Assembly (NCBI GenBank): GCA_017415165.1
Contig: JAFQIY010000016.1
Coordinates: 1 to 64,000 of the forward strand
Source of the DNA: Oscillospiraceae bacterium
GTDB lineage: Bacteria; Bacillota; Clostridia; Oscillospirales; Ruminococcaceae
Direction of reading: 5' to 3'
Length of the DNA: 64,000 bases
The notes under the pieces are model-generated. The model had not been told where the DNA came from. It worked only from the letters and a program-made list of their open reading frames with translations, and searched no databases. A program made the position numbers and the translations under genes. Positions 42,329-51,977 of the stretch are shown one piece after another. Each line of letters begins with the position of its first letter. Within the stretch, counting starts at the first letter, position 1.

Positions 42329-44239
42329 TCTCATTTCATTCATCCAGACTCTCATCTGATTTTCACCGCGGTTGCCCCAGGTATAATACGGTACTGCAAC
42401 TGCTGTATATTCCTTTTCAATTGGTGCATCGCTGCTGTAAAGTGTGTTGCTGTCCTCACGGCGCACTGCTTCTGCTGTCAGCTGAACAGTACCGCTGAGA
42501 AGGTTATTATCAAAGCTACCGATATTGACCTTGCCGCCTCTTTTCAGTGAAACGGAAAGTACATCGTTCTCGTTGTCTGCACCCTCAAAGCAGTAAACCA
42601 ATGGTCCTCGGCAAAGTGCTGTTTTGCCGCTTAATTCGGGAACCTTTGTTGAAGCGTAAACAAATCGTGGCGTACCGTCAAGGATAAGCTTTACGCTGTC
42701 GCCGTCCTCTACGGAAATGTACACATAACCTTTTTCTGCTGACATTGATTTTGTTTCACCGTTCAGTTCAACTGTGTAATTCTTGCTCCAGGCAGGAATT
42801 CTTACTGCAATCGTTCCGCCCTTTTCAATTTTGTAGGTAACTGTAAAATCGTATGGGTACGCAGTTTTACAGGCAAGCTTCATACCGTTTCTGAATTCAA
42901 CGGTACCGCCTGCAAAAAGATGACAAAAGGCTGTGGTGTCGTTTTCGCCGTAAGCGTACTGACCGAAAGAGGAAATAAGGCGTGCCGCATTAGGAGGACA
43001 GCAAGCGCAGGTATACCATTTCGGACGCTCGGTAAGGTCGTGCCTGTGTGTCGGGGAAACACCCGAAATTCCCGGGATGATTTCAAGCGGATTAACATAG
43101 AAAAAGCGTTTTCCGTCAAGCTGCATACCTGCAAGGACGGTGTTGTAGAAAGCTGTTTCCATTATGTCTGCATACTCGCTGTTCACTTCGTTTTCAAGCA
43201 TTCTTGATGCGAAAAACATAAGTCCGATTGAGGCACAGGTTTCTGCATAGGCTGTATCGCTCGGCAAATCGTAGTCCACGCTGAAGGCTTCACCAATGAC
43301 AGTTGAGCCTATTCCGCCTGTTATATACATTCTTTTCTGTGTGATACTGTTCCAGAGAGTTTTGCAGGCATCAAAAAGGCTTTTATCATTTGTTTCGGAT
43401 GCAAGGTCTGCCATTCCTGTATAGAGGTATACCGCACGGACGGAATGACCTGTTGCATCTGTCTGCTCACGGACGGGCTTGCCGCTTTGCTGATAATCGT
43501 AATCGGAACGATTATTGCCCCACACTGTCCAGTCGTATTTTTCCTTTTCTTTTTCATAAAAATGCTTGTCAACACCTCTGACATTTATAAAATGCTCAGC
43601 AAGCTCAAGGCAATGCTTATTGCCTGTACAGCGGTACATTTTCATCAACGCAAGCTCAACCTCAGGGTGTCCAGGATAGCCCTCGTGCCCCTCAGCAATG
43701 AAATGGTTATAGATGTGCTCGGCATTTCTCAGCATAACATCAAGGAGCACTCTTTTTCCTGTAACCTCATAGTAGGCGCAGGCTGCTTCCATCATATGCC
43801 CTGAGCAGTAAAGCTCGTGACCCTCAGAAAGATTAGTCCAGCGCTTATCTTTATCCTTGATTGTAAAATATGTATTGAGGTATCCGTCGGTATCCTGTGC
43901 GGCTTCAATTTTTTCAATCAGCTCATCGACTGTTTTTTCAAGCTCTGCGTCAGGAAAATCTGCGAGAGAGTACGCTGCTGCTTCAATCCATTTTGCGGCG
44001 TCACTATCCTGAAAAACCATACCATAAAAGCCGTCTCCCACATCTTCACCTTTTACGGCTTTGCCTGCATTGACAAAATTCTGTACAACGTGGCTTTTCT
44101 CCGTATCGGGGGCTTCGTCACACAAAACAGTATACTGATATGGGATAACCGTGTCCTTGATAAGCTTCTGATACTTTCCGATAAAGTCTTCGGATTTATA
44201 TGCCGCAGGGGAAATTCTGCTCTGAATTTTCATATTCAT
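42326..44239 (-). CDS. Glycoside hydrolase family 127 (beta-L-arabinofuranosidase-like)
   Basis: 637 residues; AAAGGCGG upstream. The alpha-barrel domain carries the zinc-thiolate active site of GH127: YAETCASIG supplies Glu and Cys, and CACCPPNAARL supplies two more Cys including the proposed nucleophile. SEGHELYCSGHMMEAA and TGGIGS are other family blocks. The C-terminal 170 residues are a beta-sandwich. No signal peptide, so it acts in the cytoplasm on imported arabino-oligosaccharides. Divergent AraC gene at 44341 is its likely regulator. Confidence 0.92.
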   Translation of the reverse strand: MNMKIQSRISPAAYKSEDFIGKYQKLIKDTVIPYQYTVLCDEAPDTEKSHVVQNFVNAGKAVKGEDVGDGFYGMVFQDSDAAKWIEAAAYSLADFPDAELEKTVDELIEKIEAAQDTDGYLNTYFTIKDKDKRWTNLSEGHELYCSGHMMEAACAYYEVTGKRVLLDVMLRNAEHIYNHFIAEGHEGYPGHPEVELALMKMYRCTGNKHCLELAEHFINVRGVDKHFYEKEKEKYDWTVWGNNRSDYDYQQSGKPVREQTDATGHSVRAVYLYTGMADLASETNDKSLFDACKTLWNSITQKRMYITGGIGSTVIGEAFSVDYDLPSDTAYAETCASIGLMFFASRMLENEVNSEYADIMETAFYNTVLAGMQLDGKRFFYVNPLEIIPGISGVSPTHRHDLTERPKWYTCACCPPNAARLISSFGQYAYGENDTTAFCHLFAGGTVEFRNGMKLACKTAYPYDFTVTYKIEKGGTIAVRIPAWSKNYTVELNGETKSMSAEKGYVYISVEDGDSVKLILDGTPRFVYASTKVPELSGKTALCRGPLVYCFEGADNENDVLSVSLKRGGKVNIGSFDNNLLSGTVQLTAEAVRREDSNTLYSSDAPIEKEYTAVAVPYYTWGNRGENQMRVWMNEMR

Positions 44240-44340
44240 ACCGCCTTTCAGTTGCTATTGACAAATCGTTATATATGTATTATAATCTTTTTCAAAGCAG
44301 TTATAAATAGATTATTTACGCATTTATATGGAGGATTATC

Positions 44341-45183
44341 TTGAACAACATTGTTTTCAACAATATCTCTATGCCAATACTCAACGGATGTGACCTTTGC
44401 GCTGCTTCGGAAAGCTTTTTCCACGCTGACAGGACATTGGATTTTAATGTGCTTATCTATGTAATTGAGGGCACGATTTACGTCACTGAGGACGGTGCTG
44501 ATTATGCTGTTAATTCGGGAGAAATGCTTTTTCTGAAAAATGGATTGCGCCACTTCGGCAAACACGAGATTTCAAAAGGGACAAGATGGTATTTCGTGCA
44601 CTTCTATTTTGATGAGCAATCGGGTATTGAAGAATTTCTGCCTAATACCAATCCAATACAGCAATATGAGCCTGTAAAATTCAGCAAAGCGCTTCCGAAA
44701 TTTCTTACGGGGATGAAAGGAAGTGCTGTTGAAAAAAAGCTTTCTGAACTTATAAAATATTTTCATTCTGATGATAAAATGAAAAAATGGAATATTAATC
44801 TGATGCTTCACTCATTGCTGAGTGAAATTGCAATGTACAGCGAAACTTCTGAGCACTCTGTCACCATTTCCGAAAAAATATCCTTGCACCTCAATGAGCA
44901 CTACGCTGAGCCGTTTTCTGCCAAAGCACTTGAAAAAAATTTCTTTCTCAGCTACAAATATATGGCTTCGGTATTCAAAAAAGAAACGGGATTGACTATG
45001 CAGCAATATCACACTTCACTGCGGATGAACGAGGCTTGCAGATTGTTGAAATCCACACTTATGCCTGTCGGCGAAATAAGCGAGACTGTGGGATATCAGG
45101 ATATGCTCTATTTCAGCAGATGTTTTCACAGGTTTTCAGGGGTGAGTCCAACAGAATACCGCAGAAGTGTTCCTAAATATTAA
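44341..45183 (+). CDS. AraC family regulator beside the GH127 gene
   Basis: TTG start at 44341, chosen because GGAGG lies six bases upstream and no ATG fits. 280 residues: an N-terminal cupin-like sugar sensor (EGTIYVTEDGADYAVNSGEM) and two HTH motifs at the C-terminus ending with GVSPTEYRRS. The protein probably activates the divergent arabinofuranosidase gene in the presence of an arabinose-containing sugar. Confidence 0.88.
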   Translation: MNNIVFNNISMPILNGCDLCAASESFFHADRTLDFNVLIYVIEGTIYVTEDGADYAVNSGEMLFLKNGLRHFGKHEISKGTRWYFVHFYFDEQSGIEEFLPNTNPIQQYEPVKFSKALPKFLTGMKGSAVEKKLSELIKYFHSDDKMKKWNINLMLHSLLSEIAMYSETSEHSVTISEKISLHLNEHYAEPFSAKALEKNFFLSYKYMASVFKKETGLTMQQYHTSLRMNEACRLLKSTLMPVGEISETVGYQDMLYFSRCFHRFSGVSPTEYRRSVPKY

Positions 45184-45184
45184 A

Positions 45185-45212
45185 AGCACCTTTGGCTTTC
45201 AAAGGTGCTTAC
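45185..45212. terminator. Terminator shared by AraC gene and Ter operon end
   Basis: AGCACCTTTG and CAAAGGTGCT form a 10-bp stem with a 5-base loop; it overlaps the stop of the last Ter operon gene. Confidence 0.8.
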
Positions 45213-45958
45213 AGACTTAAAACGTATTCAAGAATAAACTCAGCAAAGTTTTCATCTCCGCAGATTTTCACATCTGCGGATTTTATTTTGTCCGCAGTTT
45301 CCCTATCGGGTACAAGTGCAGTATCTGCAAAATCAAGCATAGGATAGTCGATTGAACTGTCCCCTGCGGCAATTACCTTTTCATAGCCGAATGTTTCACA
45401 GTAGCGTTTCAGCGAAATTCCCTTATTTGCAATTGGCGTAAACCAATACATTTTACGTCCTGAAACTTCAAGATTGAGGGTTGTTTCTTTTACAAGCTTT
45501 TCAGCAAGTTCTTCAATTCCGTCACGGTTTTCACGTGCGGCAAAAAGGAACATTCCGTCAACGATTTTTACGGTACGGAACAAGCCGCTTTCCTCATATT
45601 TCCTGCAAAGCTGTTCCATTTCGGGAAGATATTTTTCTGTTTCCGCATCAGCTGTTTCCTGCCACTTTTCATCGGGTACACCGTTTTTCAGCAGGATTGT
45701 TCCGTTGCAGACAAGTGCGGTATTCACTTTGCTCGGAAGCTGTATACGGGAAAACTGTGCTATTGAACGGGTTGTCACGGGAAGAAAATCCACCTTATCG
45801 CTTTCAAGCAATTTGTCAAGCAGTTCAATCGCTTTCAGTGACATAAAGCTGATTTCCCGTCCGTCATAGATTTCGACGTTGGTGTCGTTTTCCTTATAAA
45901 GCCGTGACGAATGGATAAGGGTGTTGTCCATATCGCAGGCAAATAAAATCTTTTTCAT
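45209..45958 (-). CDS. HAD-superfamily phosphatase of the Ter operon
   Basis: 249 residues. Motif I FACDMDNTLI, motif II PVTTRS, and motifs III/IV around ANKGISLKRY and AAGDSSIDYPML are those of Cof-type HAD phosphatases. It ends the Ter operon, starting one base after the StiP gene stop. In Ter loci such a phosphatase is proposed to act in the last step of making a nucleoside-like metabolite. The exact substrate is unknown. Confidence 0.85.
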   Translation of the reverse strand: MKKILFACDMDNTLIHSSRLYKENDTNVEIYDGREISFMSLKAIELLDKLLESDKVDFLPVTTRSIAQFSRIQLPSKVNTALVCNGTILLKNGVPDEKWQETADAETEKYLPEMEQLCRKYEESGLFRTVKIVDGMFLFAARENRDGIEELAEKLVKETTLNLEVSGRKMYWFTPIANKGISLKRYCETFGYEKVIAAGDSSIDYPMLDFADTALVPDRETADKIKSADVKICGDENFAEFILEYVLSL

Positions 45959-45959
45959 A

Positions 45960-47009
45960 TCAGGTATCGGCGAGTTTACGGATTATTCCGCAGGCTTTAT
46001 AGCTTTTCAGCGGGTACTCCGCAACCTCTACGCCTTTCTCCTTTGCTAACTGGTAGATGTGTCCGAGATGTTCGTTGTCGTTAAGGCTGTGCACAAGAAT
46101 TTTCCACGGGACTCTGCGAAGCAGGACTCTTGTTGTCTCGCCAATTCCCGGCTTAACGAGATTGATGTCGGCTACTGAAAACTCCTCGGCAATTTTCTTT
46201 ACTTCTTCCACTCCGCTTGTGGTTGACTCGTGCTCAAAAGCATTGTCACTATCGAAGTCAAAGTGCTCCTCAACAGAATTGATAAAGCTATAGGTCAAAT
46301 CCTTGTCCTTGAAGTTTTCGTAGTACATTGCGCCGTGAAAATCGCTTTCCCCGATTATATCGGCACGGAGAAATGTACGGCTGATAAGTCCCGACACGGT
46401 TGAATTAAGGCAGGAGCTTGCGATGAGAAAATCCTCGGTTGTGCCGTACTTGCCGGAAACGAGTGCAGGGTCGGACAGGACTGCAAGCTTAGGGTCGATT
46501 TCGGGGTAATCAAGCATTGCTTTATCAAGGGTGGTCTGAATTGCGCCCTTGCCTACCCAGCCGTCAACAAACTGAATTTGCTGTGGTTTGTGACGTGCAA
46601 GAATATATTTCATTGCATTATGGTCGATGCCCTTACCACGGATTATCGAGATAGTGTAATGCGGAATATTCACGCTGTACTTGCGGTCAAGGTAATGCTT
46701 TATCAGCACGCCGATTGACGTACCTGCTCTTGCGAGGGAAACAAGGACAGCTTCGCTCCCCTTTTCTGCGTAAATCTTTTCTGCAACGGATGCAACGGCT
46801 TTTGCGGTTACTGCGGAATAAACCTTGACTGCTTCACGGTAGGCGTCCATATATTTTTCAGTCGGCTCATACTCAATGGGAAGCATTTCACAATAATGAG
46901 TGCCGCTCTGTATAAGCTTTTCACGCTCCTCGGTGCTTTGAGGTGTAACCATTCCCGTGATATCCTTCAGAAGAATTGTCACATCCTCAGGCTTATATGA
47001 ACTTCTCAT
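45960..47009 (-). CDS. StiP-family protein of the Ter biosynthetic module
   Basis: 349 residues from ATG 47009 (GGTGAT upstream); ATG 47021 is also in frame but lies too close to its AAGGA site. Blocks VLVSLARAGTSIGVL and QFVDGWVGKGAI resemble phosphoribosyltransferase-type binding loops, and a C-terminal PELOTA-like part ends YKACGIIRKLA. The family is called a cysteine protease (StiP), but in Ter operons it is viewed as part of a metabolite-making set. It overlaps the CitE-like gene. Confidence 0.75.
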   Translation of the reverse strand: MRSSYKPEDVTILLKDITGMVTPQSTEEREKLIQSGTHYCEMLPIEYEPTEKYMDAYREAVKVYSAVTAKAVASVAEKIYAEKGSEAVLVSLARAGTSIGVLIKHYLDRKYSVNIPHYTISIIRGKGIDHNAMKYILARHKPQQIQFVDGWVGKGAIQTTLDKAMLDYPEIDPKLAVLSDPALVSGKYGTTEDFLIASSCLNSTVSGLISRTFLRADIIGESDFHGAMYYENFKDKDLTYSFINSVEEHFDFDSDNAFEHESTTSGVEEVKKIAEEFSVADINLVKPGIGETTRVLLRRVPWKILVHSLNDNEHLGHIYQLAKEKGVEVAEYPLKSYKACGIIRKLADT

Positions 47010-47010
47010 T

Positions 47011-47985
47011 TCAATCACCATTTTCCTTTATGCCGTACACTCTGCCGAGTGTCTGTATGCGCTCTGCCCATCTTGTGTGGCACTTGACCTCATTCATACG
47101 GTTACCGCCGCTGCTTTTTTCCACAGCTGCAACCTCAGGCTGCCAGTCAAGGATTTTCAAAGCGTCCTCATAGTCTGCACGGCTTACTTTAAGGCTGTCA
47201 AAGATAATCGGCAGCTGTGTAGGGTGAATTGCTGTCTTGCCGATAAAGCCGTTAAGCTTGTCAAGTTCAAGTTCACGCTTCAGACCTGTGCACCACTCGT
47301 CATCGGTGTTACTGCCGAAATATTCCCACACGGGACCTGAAACGACGTACTCCGCCGCAAAGACATTGATTACGTCGATAAGTATATCACGGATTACGCC
47401 GATATCGTAAATTGTCTGACTTGCAGTACGGCGCAGACCGTAGATGTTGCTGAAATCATTTCCGCCCACACGGATATTGAGGACGTACTGTTTATAACTG
47501 TCAAGCAATGATTTTATTCCGCAAAGGTTATCGGTACGGACATTCTTATCGGAAATTGCTCTACTTTCAAGGATAGGCATTGCGTAAAGCTTCTGTTTGC
47601 GGTTTTCATTGAAGCGGCTTATTGATTTCAGATATTTGCTGCCGTTGAAGATATCGAATTTCGGGAAGATGTAACCTGTAAGCACCTTTTCGTATCCGCC
47701 GAGCAGGCTGTGCATACGTTCAAGCTGTTCGGGACTGCGGACTCTTACAAACAGGTACGGCAAATCCGTATCTGATGATGAAAGCCTGCGAAGTGTTTCG
47801 CACAGAGTCATTTCCGCCTGTTCCATTGCAGTATCGAGAATTGCGTCCTCAAGGCAGAAAGAAACCGCAGTCAGGCAAGGATACTCCTTATTTATAATTT
47901 TATCTGCCATTGCTGAATTTGTGGCAGGTGTGTAAAGCAGTCCTCCCAGACTATACGGGAGGATATCAGAATTATATTTGTTCAT
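47011..47985 (-). CDS. HpcH/HpaI aldolase or CitE-like lyase of the Ter module
   Basis: Start at 47985 after AGAGGA; an ATG at 48009 overlaps the upstream gene but lacks a good site. About 324 residues. SFCLEDAI, VRVRSPEQLERM and YIFPKFDI fit the TIM-barrel of CitE-type C-C lyases that use Mg2+ and CoA or keto-acid substrates; IGKTAIHPTQ is the usual C-terminal block. It is always paired with phosphoribosyltransferases in Ter operons, where it may add or remove a small carbon unit. Confidence 0.8.
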   Translation of the reverse strand: MNKYNSDILPYSLGGLLYTPATNSAMADKIINKEYPCLTAVSFCLEDAILDTAMEQAEMTLCETLRRLSSSDTDLPYLFVRVRSPEQLERMHSLLGGYEKVLTGYIFPKFDIFNGSKYLKSISRFNENRKQKLYAMPILESRAISDKNVRTDNLCGIKSLLDSYKQYVLNIRVGGNDFSNIYGLRRTASQTIYDIGVIRDILIDVINVFAAEYVVSGPVWEYFGSNTDDEWCTGLKRELELDKLNGFIGKTAIHPTQLPIIFDSLKVSRADYEDALKILDWQPEVAAVEKSSGGNRMNEVKCHTRWAERIQTLGRVYGIKENGD

Positions 47986-47996
47986 TTGAATTCCTC

Positions 47997-49100
47997 TTAA
48001 TTTGTCCATCTGATAATATAAACCCGGCTGTTTCCGCCTGCCGAAAGAGCATTGAGCAAGGTATTGAGTGCATTGTCCGTCATATTTTCTGCATCTGTCA
48101 CAAGCAGTACAGCGTCGTACTTTTCAATGTTATAGATAAAGGTTGTTCGTTCCTCGTCGTAAAGACTTTTCAGGGTGTAACGCGTGTGAAGCGGATAGCC
48201 CTCGTCATTGCTTACTGCGATAGGACTTCTTGTTGTTGCGTGATTTTTTACGTTGTAACCATCATCTGCAAGTCGTGCACCTACATACATTGCGGGGTAC
48301 ATTGTTTCCTCTGTACCGAGTACAAGCAGGTTACTGCAACAATTGTCAAGCTTATCCTTAATCTGCTGATAAAGGTTTTCACAAGCCTGCTTATATGTAT
48401 TTCCGTCGGTGAGACGTCTTGCGTTGACGTGTCCCGCAAGTGTAATTGTTTCTGCATTGATGTCCGATTTATTGGTATCGGCATTTACATAAGTGCCGTT
48501 GATTTCGTATTTATCGGCAACCTCATCATACTCGCTGTTGCGTGTTTTTACAAGATAATGGACGGTTATTCCTCTTTCGGTGTAAACTCTTGCGGAGTCC
48601 TCGTCCATACCGTTGATGAGTGCTGCTACTGAGAATTTTATTTTTGCTGTGTACAGCTTTTCGATAATGTTGATGATATTGAGGATAGTATTTCCTGTTG
48701 TAACCTCGTCCTCAACGAAAACAATTCTGTCGATATCGTTTATTACTGCGTCGACGTCATTTTTTACAAGCTTTTGTTCGGTTGCGTGGCTGTGCTGTTC
48801 GGAAAAGAAAAGATATTCTGCCCCTGTGATATTTTCACGGGTTGTCTGTATGTAGCGTGCGCCTGTTTCTGCGGCAACGGCTGAACCTATTGCAGTTGCG
48901 GTTTCGGCAAAGCCTACAAGCAGGATTTTTTCTTCTGCATAAGCCTGCTTGACCTGCTGTGCAAGTTCATTGAACATTGCCAGTGATTTTCTCGGGTCAA
49001 CGGGAAAATGCTTGCCCTGAAGCTTGTTTACGACAAGATACTTACGTTTTGTATTATTTTCACGCTTTGCTACTGTTACCAAATCTTTTTCCGTATACAT
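47997..49100 (-). CDS. Phosphoribosyltransferase with TRSP domain, Ter module
   Basis: 367 residues, GGAGAAA upstream. The PRPP-binding loop is clear (RIVFVEDEVTTGNTIL, with acidic pair ED and TTGN). The C-terminal part (NLLVLGTEETMYPAMYVG, then TRSPIAVSN) carries the TRSP signature that names the TRSP domain. Together they are expected to attach a ribose-phosphate to a base-like acceptor, in line with the nucleoside-metabolite hypothesis for Ter systems. Confidence 0.85.
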   Translation of the reverse strand: MYTEKDLVTVAKRENNTKRKYLVVNKLQGKHFPVDPRKSLAMFNELAQQVKQAYAEEKILLVGFAETATAIGSAVAAETGARYIQTTRENITGAEYLFFSEQHSHATEQKLVKNDVDAVINDIDRIVFVEDEVTTGNTILNIINIIEKLYTAKIKFSVAALINGMDEDSARVYTERGITVHYLVKTRNSEYDEVADKYEINGTYVNADTNKSDINAETITLAGHVNARRLTDGNTYKQACENLYQQIKDKLDNCCSNLLVLGTEETMYPAMYVGARLADDGYNVKNHATTRSPIAVSNDEGYPLHTRYTLKSLYDEERTTFIYNIEKYDAVLLVTDAENMTDNALNTLLNALSAGGNSRVYIIRWTN

Positions 49101-49177
49101 ATTTTACTTTTTTCTCCAATTCTGAAATATAGGCAAACCACCGCACACAATGTACGGCGGTTTGTTCTGTTATATGA

Positions 49178-51865
49178 TTATGCTTTCTTTGCTTCTGTTT
49201 TTTCGCCTGTTACAGCGTTTGTGATTGCTTTTCTGACAAGGTCAACAGGTATCATTGTTACAGCGAGAAGGATTGCTGCAACCCAGCCTGTTACTCCGAA
49301 AGGTACACAGCTGAACATCTTGCCGATGAATTCAAATGCACCGAGAGGAATAAGTGCCGCATTAACGATAACTGCCTGAATTGCAACGATTGCAAGGAAC
49401 ACGCGGAGGAAATCCTTGTTTTCATTAAGACCCTTGAAGATGCCGAAGCCGTCATCACGGACATTGAAGCCGTTGAAAAGTGCTGCCCAGATAAAGAGCA
49501 CGAAATAACCTGTGAGGTGCTGTTCGTCTGTTTCGAAAAGTCCTCTGAAGAAAGGCACTTTAAGGTAAACAAAGCTGAGCACAACAAGCCACAGACCCAT
49601 AATAACAATTCGGGTCATCATCTTCTTGCTGACGATGCTTTCGTCACGGCGGCGAGGCTTTTCGTCCATATACTTCTTGAGTGCAGGCTCGTTACCGAGC
49701 ATCATTGCTCCGAGACCGTCCATTACGAGGTTAACAAAGAGAAGGTGTGTAACCTTGAGAGGTTCTTCCACACCGAAGAATGGTGCAAAAGCACTTACGA
49801 TTACGGCTGTAACATTGATTACAAGCTGGAAAATACAGAATTTAAGAATGTTATGGTAAATTGTTCTGCCGTACCAGATAGCGTCCTTGATGGACTTGAA
49901 GTTATCATCGAGGACAACGATTTTACCTGCTTCCTTAGCGGCTTCCGTACCGCTGCCCATTGCGAAGCCGACGTCTGCACGCTTGAGTGCGGGAGAGTCG
50001 TTTACGCCGTCGCCTGTCATACCTACAACGAGGTTCATTTCCTGACAAAGACGTACCATTCTTGACTTATCTGTAGGAAGTGCACGAGCAATAACACGGA
50101 GGTTAGGAATAATCTTCTTAACCTCGTCATCGGACATTTCGTTAAGCTGTGCGGAAGAAATTGCAACATCGGAATTTGTTCTGAGGAGACCTGTATCCTT
50201 AGCGATTGCAACAGCTGTTTCAAGGCGGTCACCTGTAATCATTACAACCTGAATTCCTGCCTTCTGTACTTCCTCAATAGCTTCCTTTGCTTCCTGACGT
50301 ACGTCGTCACGGATACCAACAAGACCGATGATTACAACGTCGTCGTTGATTGTGCTTTCGGTCATTGCGCTTTCGGAGTAACCGAATGCAAGTACACGCA
50401 TTGCCTTTGCAGCAAGCTCGTCAATCTTTCGGTTAAGCACTGCACTGTCAATGTCGTGGATTTTTCCGTCGCCGTCCATATACTTCTTAGCCTTTGCAAG
50501 AAGTCTTTCGGGAGCACCCTTGTAGAATGTCTTGCCGACACCGTCAATACGGCTCTGGCTGAACTTGTTTGTGGAGTTGAAGTTCTGGCTTTCGGTAATC
50601 TTGTATTCGTCTCTTGTCTGGAGGAGGTTGAATGTATCCTCACCGATGAACTTCATAAGAGCCTGGTCGGTAGCGTTACCGCCTATAACTCTGTGTTCGG
50701 AGTCAAACATAGACTGGGTATTCTTACCGATTGCAACATCAATAAGTCCCTTTACGTCACCGTGCTTGCTGAGTTCGGGAATATCAATGGAATTGCCGTC
50801 TGCTGTGAAGAAGTCAACAACTTCAAGCATACCCTTTGTGATTGTACCTGTCTTATCGCTGAAAAGGATATTGAGTGAACCTGCTGTTTCGATACCCTCT
50901 GCCTTACGGACGAGAACGTTATGGTCAAGCATCTTGCTTGTGTTCTGCATAAGAACGAGAGAAATCATAAGAGGAAGTCCCTCAGGTACGGCACAGACGA
51001 TAATTACAACTGCAAGAGTTACAGCTTCTACAATCTTTTCGATGATTACATTGACAGGCTGTGCGAAGAATTCGCCTACGCCGCCTGCGTTGCTGATAAA
51101 GAAGATAATGTACAGAACAGCAATTACGATAGCGCCGATATATCCGAATGTGGAAATCTGCTTTGCAAGCTTTGCAAGCTTTACCTTGAGAGGTGAGTCA
51201 GGCTCGTCCTCCTGCATTTCCTCAGCCATTTTACCCATCATTGTTTTCAGACCGACTTTTCTTACATCAAGTACACCCTCGCCGTCAAATACAACCGCAC
51301 CTCTGAAAAGGGAGTGCTTGTCAACAAATGTATCACCTGTGATATCGTCGGGAAGCTCAAAGCTCGGGTCAGCTTCGGTTTTCTTACATTCCTCAGCTTC
51401 ACCGTTAAGTGCGGAGTTGTCAACGTTGAGGTGTCCTGAAACGAGGATACCGTCGGCAGGAATTTTATCGCCTGACTGGAGGATAATCTTATCCCCCACA
51501 ACAACATCGTCAACCTCAATGATTGTTACAAGACCGTTTCTGATTGCCTTACAGGTATCCTTCTTGGTGCTGTCCTTGAGTTCACGATACTTTGTATCGC
51601 TTGCTACACCTGTTTTTGCGGAAACGAATGCAACGATAAGGATAGCAACGATTGTTCCCACAGGCTCGTAGATTTCTGCATAGCCCAGGCAGAACATCAC
51701 AATCATAATTGCCGCAATTACCAGGAGAATTTTAATCATCGGGTCACCGAAAGTTTCCTTGAATTCCTGCCAGAACGTGGTGGGCTCGGAATCAGGAATT
51801 TCATTTGAGCCGTATTTTTCACGGGAAGCTTCGACTTCGGAGTTGTTAAGACCTTTGTAGTTCAT
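49178..51865 (-). CDS. P2-type cation-transporting ATPase (Ca2+/Mn2+ class) in the Ter operon
   Basis: 895 residues with ten helices. CAVPEGLPLMI in M4 is the P2B (plasma-membrane Ca2+-ATPase-like) motif; the phosphorylated Asp is in SDKTGTITKG at about residue 337; TGDGVNDSPALK is the hinge. The substrate may be Ca2+ or Mn2+: several P-type ATPases behind yybP-ykoY riboswitches export Mn2+, and TerD proteins bind Ca2+. It lies between the terD genes and the biosynthetic module, transcribed in the same direction. Confidence 0.88.
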   Translation of the reverse strand: MNYKGLNNSEVEASREKYGSNEIPDSEPTTFWQEFKETFGDPMIKILLVIAAIMIVMFCLGYAEIYEPVGTIVAILIVAFVSAKTGVASDTKYRELKDSTKKDTCKAIRNGLVTIIEVDDVVVGDKIILQSGDKIPADGILVSGHLNVDNSALNGEAEECKKTEADPSFELPDDITGDTFVDKHSLFRGAVVFDGEGVLDVRKVGLKTMMGKMAEEMQEDEPDSPLKVKLAKLAKQISTFGYIGAIVIAVLYIIFFISNAGGVGEFFAQPVNVIIEKIVEAVTLAVVIIVCAVPEGLPLMISLVLMQNTSKMLDHNVLVRKAEGIETAGSLNILFSDKTGTITKGMLEVVDFFTADGNSIDIPELSKHGDVKGLIDVAIGKNTQSMFDSEHRVIGGNATDQALMKFIGEDTFNLLQTRDEYKITESQNFNSTNKFSQSRIDGVGKTFYKGAPERLLAKAKKYMDGDGKIHDIDSAVLNRKIDELAAKAMRVLAFGYSESAMTESTINDDVVIIGLVGIRDDVRQEAKEAIEEVQKAGIQVVMITGDRLETAVAIAKDTGLLRTNSDVAISSAQLNEMSDDEVKKIIPNLRVIARALPTDKSRMVRLCQEMNLVVGMTGDGVNDSPALKRADVGFAMGSGTEAAKEAGKIVVLDDNFKSIKDAIWYGRTIYHNILKFCIFQLVINVTAVIVSAFAPFFGVEEPLKVTHLLFVNLVMDGLGAMMLGNEPALKKYMDEKPRRRDESIVSKKMMTRIVIMGLWLVVLSFVYLKVPFFRGLFETDEQHLTGYFVLFIWAALFNGFNVRDDGFGIFKGLNENKDFLRVFLAIVAIQAVIVNAALIPLGAFEFIGKMFSCVPFGVTGWVAAILLAVTMIPVDLVRKAITNAVTGEKTEAKKA

Positions 51866-51977
51866 AGTTTTAAATACATCCTTTCAAGTTTTGCAGCGTA
51901 CACCCCGAATTACTGCTTTTAATTAATTTGCACATAATAAGGAGAAACCGCAAGCAGTTCCCCCTTATGCTCAATGA
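51866..51977 (-). other. Intercistronic spacer with imperfect hairpin
   Basis: Near 51939-51966 the halves AAGGAGAAACCGC and GCAGTTCCCCCTT pair imperfectly. It has no U-run for the minus strand, so it may modulate the message level of the ATPase and later genes without ending it. Confidence 0.4.

Noticed and set aside
45960-47009. Independent phosphoribosyltransferase identity for the StiP-like protein
   Set aside because: The PRPP loop is only partly matched; the whole-length pattern fits StiP/PELOTA-type Ter proteins better.
50532-51671. Long open frame (379 codons) opposite the P2-type ATPase gene
   Set aside because: It is fully antisense to a gene with all P-type ATPase motifs, has Ser/Leu-rich low-complexity translation and no ribosome-binding site.
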